Positions 38,067-39,804 of a stretch of DNA of 39,804 nt are shown here, in pieces. The position numbers and the translations under genes are program-made. How positions within the stretch are numbered: position 1 is the first letter of the stretch; each line of letters starts with the position of its first letter. This DNA comes from Bacillota bacterium (lineage in GTDB: Bacteria; Bacillota; Limnochordia; Limnochordales; ZCTH02-B6), in the NCBI GenBank assembly GCA_017578085.1, contig PKQR01000006.1, positions 1 through 39,804 on the forward strand, written 5' to 3'. The notes below the pieces were generated by a model. The model was not told where the DNA came from, did not search any database, and worked only from the letters and a program-made list of their open reading frames with translations.

Positions 38067-39053
38067 TTAGTGCTCCTCTACCGGGATGCCGAAGACCCGG
38101 GCAGCGTTCTTGTAGTAAATCCAGGGCAGCACGTCCTCAGGCAGGTTGATACCCCGCAGGATAGGCGGCCCGTCCGCATCCGGGTCCTCGATGGGCAGGG
38201 GGCAGACGACGTCGGTTTCCCAGAAGAGCTGGTGGATCCAGTAGCGGGACGTGTAGCGGAACGGCTCCGGGTCCTTGATGGCTACCTGGTCGGTGCCAAA
38301 GAGGATGCGGTCTTTGTACTGCTTGAAGAAGTCCCGGGCCGCTTCCGGCTGCTTGCCCAGCTCCCGCACGATCCACTTGGTGGCCGACGTGTCCAGGTAC
38401 AGGTTGGGGTAGCGTTCCAGCAGCTCGGCCAAGTGGTCCAGGTGCTCGGGGTCCCCGCCCATGTGGGCGGCCAAGAACGGGATGCGGGGATGGGCCGCGA
38501 GGCGGTGCTCCAGCTGCGGGTACTGGTCCGCTTTGGTCCCATAAAGCTTCACGTCGGTGTACACCCGCTCAAACCAGACGTCGGGATCGGACACGTGGGT
38601 GAGCACGCCTAGGCCCTGTGCTTCGATCTCCTTGAAGATGGGGTCCAGCAAGGGATCGTCCATGCGCTTGCCGGTGCGCGCCACAAACCGCGGGGCGAAC
38701 CACATCTTGATGATCCGCGCTCCCTTGGCCGCCGCCTGCCGCACCAGCTGCACGTTCCGCTCGACGAACCGTTCCGGATCCGAGAGGTGCTCGAACTCGA
38801 GCCGCGGGATCATCTCGGTTTCGGGATACGCCTGCTTGAGCTGGAGGGCGTCGTCCAGCGTGCTGATGGCCGCGAGGCGCGTGATCCCGTAAAGGCGCGC
38901 CGCCTCGTACAGCGGCGCCGCGACGGGGCCTGCCGGCGCATGGGCATGGATATCCACAATGGGGCACGGGACCTTGCGTTTCGGCGGGCGGGCGAAGCCC
39001 TCGGCCCGGGCCCGTTCGACCAGTTGCACGTCCAATTGCACGTTCACAGGCAT
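38067..39053 (-). CDS. Amidohydrolase 2-family metal-dependent hydrolase
   Basis: A 328-residue TIM-barrel enzyme of the amidohydrolase superfamily. Metal ligands are DIHAHAP (His36, His38), a mid-barrel LTHVSDPD histidine, AAHMGGDPEHLDH, and GTDQVAIKDP with the barrel-end aspartate. Such proteins often act as decarboxylases or lactone hydrolases; the substrate here cannot be told from the sequence. ATG 39053 follows GGGAGG with a 5-base gap. An open stretch upstream is not coding in style. It is divergent from the aldo/keto reductase gene and has no obvious operon partner. Confidence 0.83.
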   Translation of the reverse strand: MPVNVQLDVQLVERARAEGFARPPKRKVPCPIVDIHAHAPAGPVAAPLYEAARLYGITRLAAISTLDDALQLKQAYPETEMIPRLEFEHLSDPERFVERNVQLVRQAAAKGARIIKMWFAPRFVARTGKRMDDPLLDPIFKEIEAQGLGVLTHVSDPDVWFERVYTDVKLYGTKADQYPQLEHRLAAHPRIPFLAAHMGGDPEHLDHLAELLERYPNLYLDTSATKWIVRELGKQPEAARDFFKQYKDRILFGTDQVAIKDPEPFRYTSRYWIHQLFWETDVVCPLPIEDPDADGPPILRGINLPEDVLPWIYYKNAARVFGIPVEEH

Positions 39054-39129
39054 GATCGCCTCCCTGACCCCACTGATTCGGCGCCGCCCGGCGAATTCTT
39101 TCCGCCAACAACGCTTACGCCGCCCATCC

Positions 39130-39157
39130 TTGCCCTTAGGTATTCCTGTGCTAGAAT
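39130..39157 (+). promoter_or_regulatory. Promoter of the aldo/keto reductase gene
   Basis: TTGCCC (39130-39135), a 16-base spacer and TAGAAT (39152-39157) with an extended -10 TGC. The start would lie about 32 bases before the ATG. Confidence 0.65.
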
Positions 39158-39195
39158 GGTCTTGACTTGCCAGGACATGCATGAGGAGGGAGACG

Positions 39196-39804
39196 ATGGA
39201 AGTTGCCAAGCTAGGGACTTCGGGCATAGAGGTCACTCGGGTCGCCCTGGGCACGTGGGCCATCGGCGGCTGGCTGTGGGGCGGCACCGACGTGGAGCAG
39301 TCGGTCCGGGCCATCCACGCCGCGCTGGACATGGGGATCACCACCGTGGACACGGCGCCCGTCTACGGGTTTGGGCTTGCGGAGGAGATTTTGGCTGAAG
39401 CCCTTGCCCGGCGGCAGGTGCCCCGGGAAAAGGTCATCATCGCCACCAAGTTTGGCATGGAGTGGGACGACAAGCAGAACACCTGGCGCAACGCCAGACC
39501 CGAGCGCATCCGCAAGGAGATCGATGACAGCCTCAGGCGGCTGCGCACGGACTACATTGACCTCTACCAGATCCACTGGCCCGACCCCAACACCCCCATC
39601 GCGGAAACCGCCCAAGTGGTCAAGGAGCTTTATGAGGCGGGTAAGATAAGGGCCATCGGCGTGTGCAACTACTCGGTGGAGCAGCTGGAGGAGTGGCGGC
39701 GCCACGCCCCCCTGCACTCGGTGCAGCCCCGCTACAATCTCCTTGAGCGCCAGATCGAAAAGGACGTGCTGCCCTACTGCCGCGAGCATGGATTGGCGGT
39801 GCTG
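39196..39804 (+). CDS. Aldo/keto reductase (5' part only)
   Basis: The first 203 residues of an NADPH-dependent aldo/keto reductase; the frame runs off the window end without a stop. The catalytic tetrad is complete: Asp52 and Tyr57 in VDTAPVYG, Lys85 in ATKFGME, and His127 in IHWPDPNTPI. LGTWAIGGWLWGG and IGVCNYSVEQL are also typical. This is the AKR group with the GxWxxGG start, often called general stress or YghZ-like oxidoreductases. The physiological substrate is unknown. ATG 39196 has GGAGGGAG a few bases upstream. The missing C-terminal third contains the rest of the cofactor-binding loop. Confidence 0.9.
   Translation, partial: MEVAKLGTSGIEVTRVALGTWAIGGWLWGGTDVEQSVRAIHAALDMGITTVDTAPVYGFGLAEEILAEALARRQVPREKVIIATKFGMEWDDKQNTWRNARPERIRKEIDDSLRRLRTDYIDLYQIHWPDPNTPIAETAQVVKELYEAGKIRAIGVCNYSVEQLEEWRRHAPLHSVQPRYNLLERQIEKDVLPYCREHGLAVL

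Overview
This GC-rich window looks like chromosomal core sequence from a deep-branching, endospore-forming, probably thermophilic Bacillota (Symbiobacterium / Thermaerobacter / Limnochordia-like; the exact taxon is inference). Pointers are the sporulation genes ytrH and ytrI, the trp RNA-binding attenuation protein TRAP (mtrB), a c-di-AMP riboswitch of the ydaO class, alanine dehydrogenase, PgpA of YutG type, a Thermus-type isocitrate dehydrogenase, and a gene order recalling the dnaE-accD-accA-pyk and polA-mutM-coaE blocks of Bacillus. I saw no phage, insertion sequence, rRNA or CRISPR array.

Layout. 1-2315: the end of an oligopeptide ABC transporter operon (oppD fragment, oppF) followed by a class I glutamine-amidotransferase-like hydrolase. 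2415-4818: a small unknown gene, then a sigma-A promoter, a c-di-AMP riboswitch and an intrinsic terminator reading into an AtuA-family/DUF4387 gene pair. 4908-8932: mtnA and gltX, then tRNA-Gln(CUG) and speE on the minus strand, and tRNA-Glu(CUC) on the plus strand. 9156-12893: a secreted CHRD-domain protein, icd on the minus strand, a small carbohydrate-binding-module protein, and ytrHI on the minus strand.

13030-24351 is a long plus-strand run: dnaE (an unusually short form), a PgpA phosphatase, mtrB with its own promoter, a small DUF2007-like gene, accD, accA, pyk, alanine dehydrogenase, a class III aminotransferase and an AIR-synthase-fold protein. 24424-28992: pepF (minus), uppP (plus), tRNA-Leu(CAA) (minus) and a secreted or anchored protein with three QDW helical repeats (minus). 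29311-37942 is another plus-strand run: polA, mutM, coaE, mgsA, a lytic transglycosylase, a nicotinate phosphoribosyltransferase-like gene and a second oppDF pair without permease genes. 38067-39804: an amidohydrolase (minus) divergent from an aldo/keto reductase cut by the window end.

How the parts fit. The window carries housekeeping functions: replication and repair (DnaE, PolA, MutM), fatty-acid initiation (AccD/AccA), central carbon (Pyk, Icd, MgsA, Ald), translation (GltX with glutamine and glutamate tRNAs), polyamine and methionine-salvage steps (SpeE, MtnA), envelope recycling (UppP, PgpA, lytic transglycosylase) and peptide use (Opp ATPases, PepF). The observations most worth a second look are the c-di-AMP riboswitch in front of AtuA/DUF4387 genes, a DnaE that appears to lack its OB-fold segment, the TRAP gene with a palindrome around its -10 box, a pyruvate kinase with the K+-independent signature, and the QDW-repeat protein. 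Start codons were chosen from Shine-Dalgarno spacing and family N-termini.
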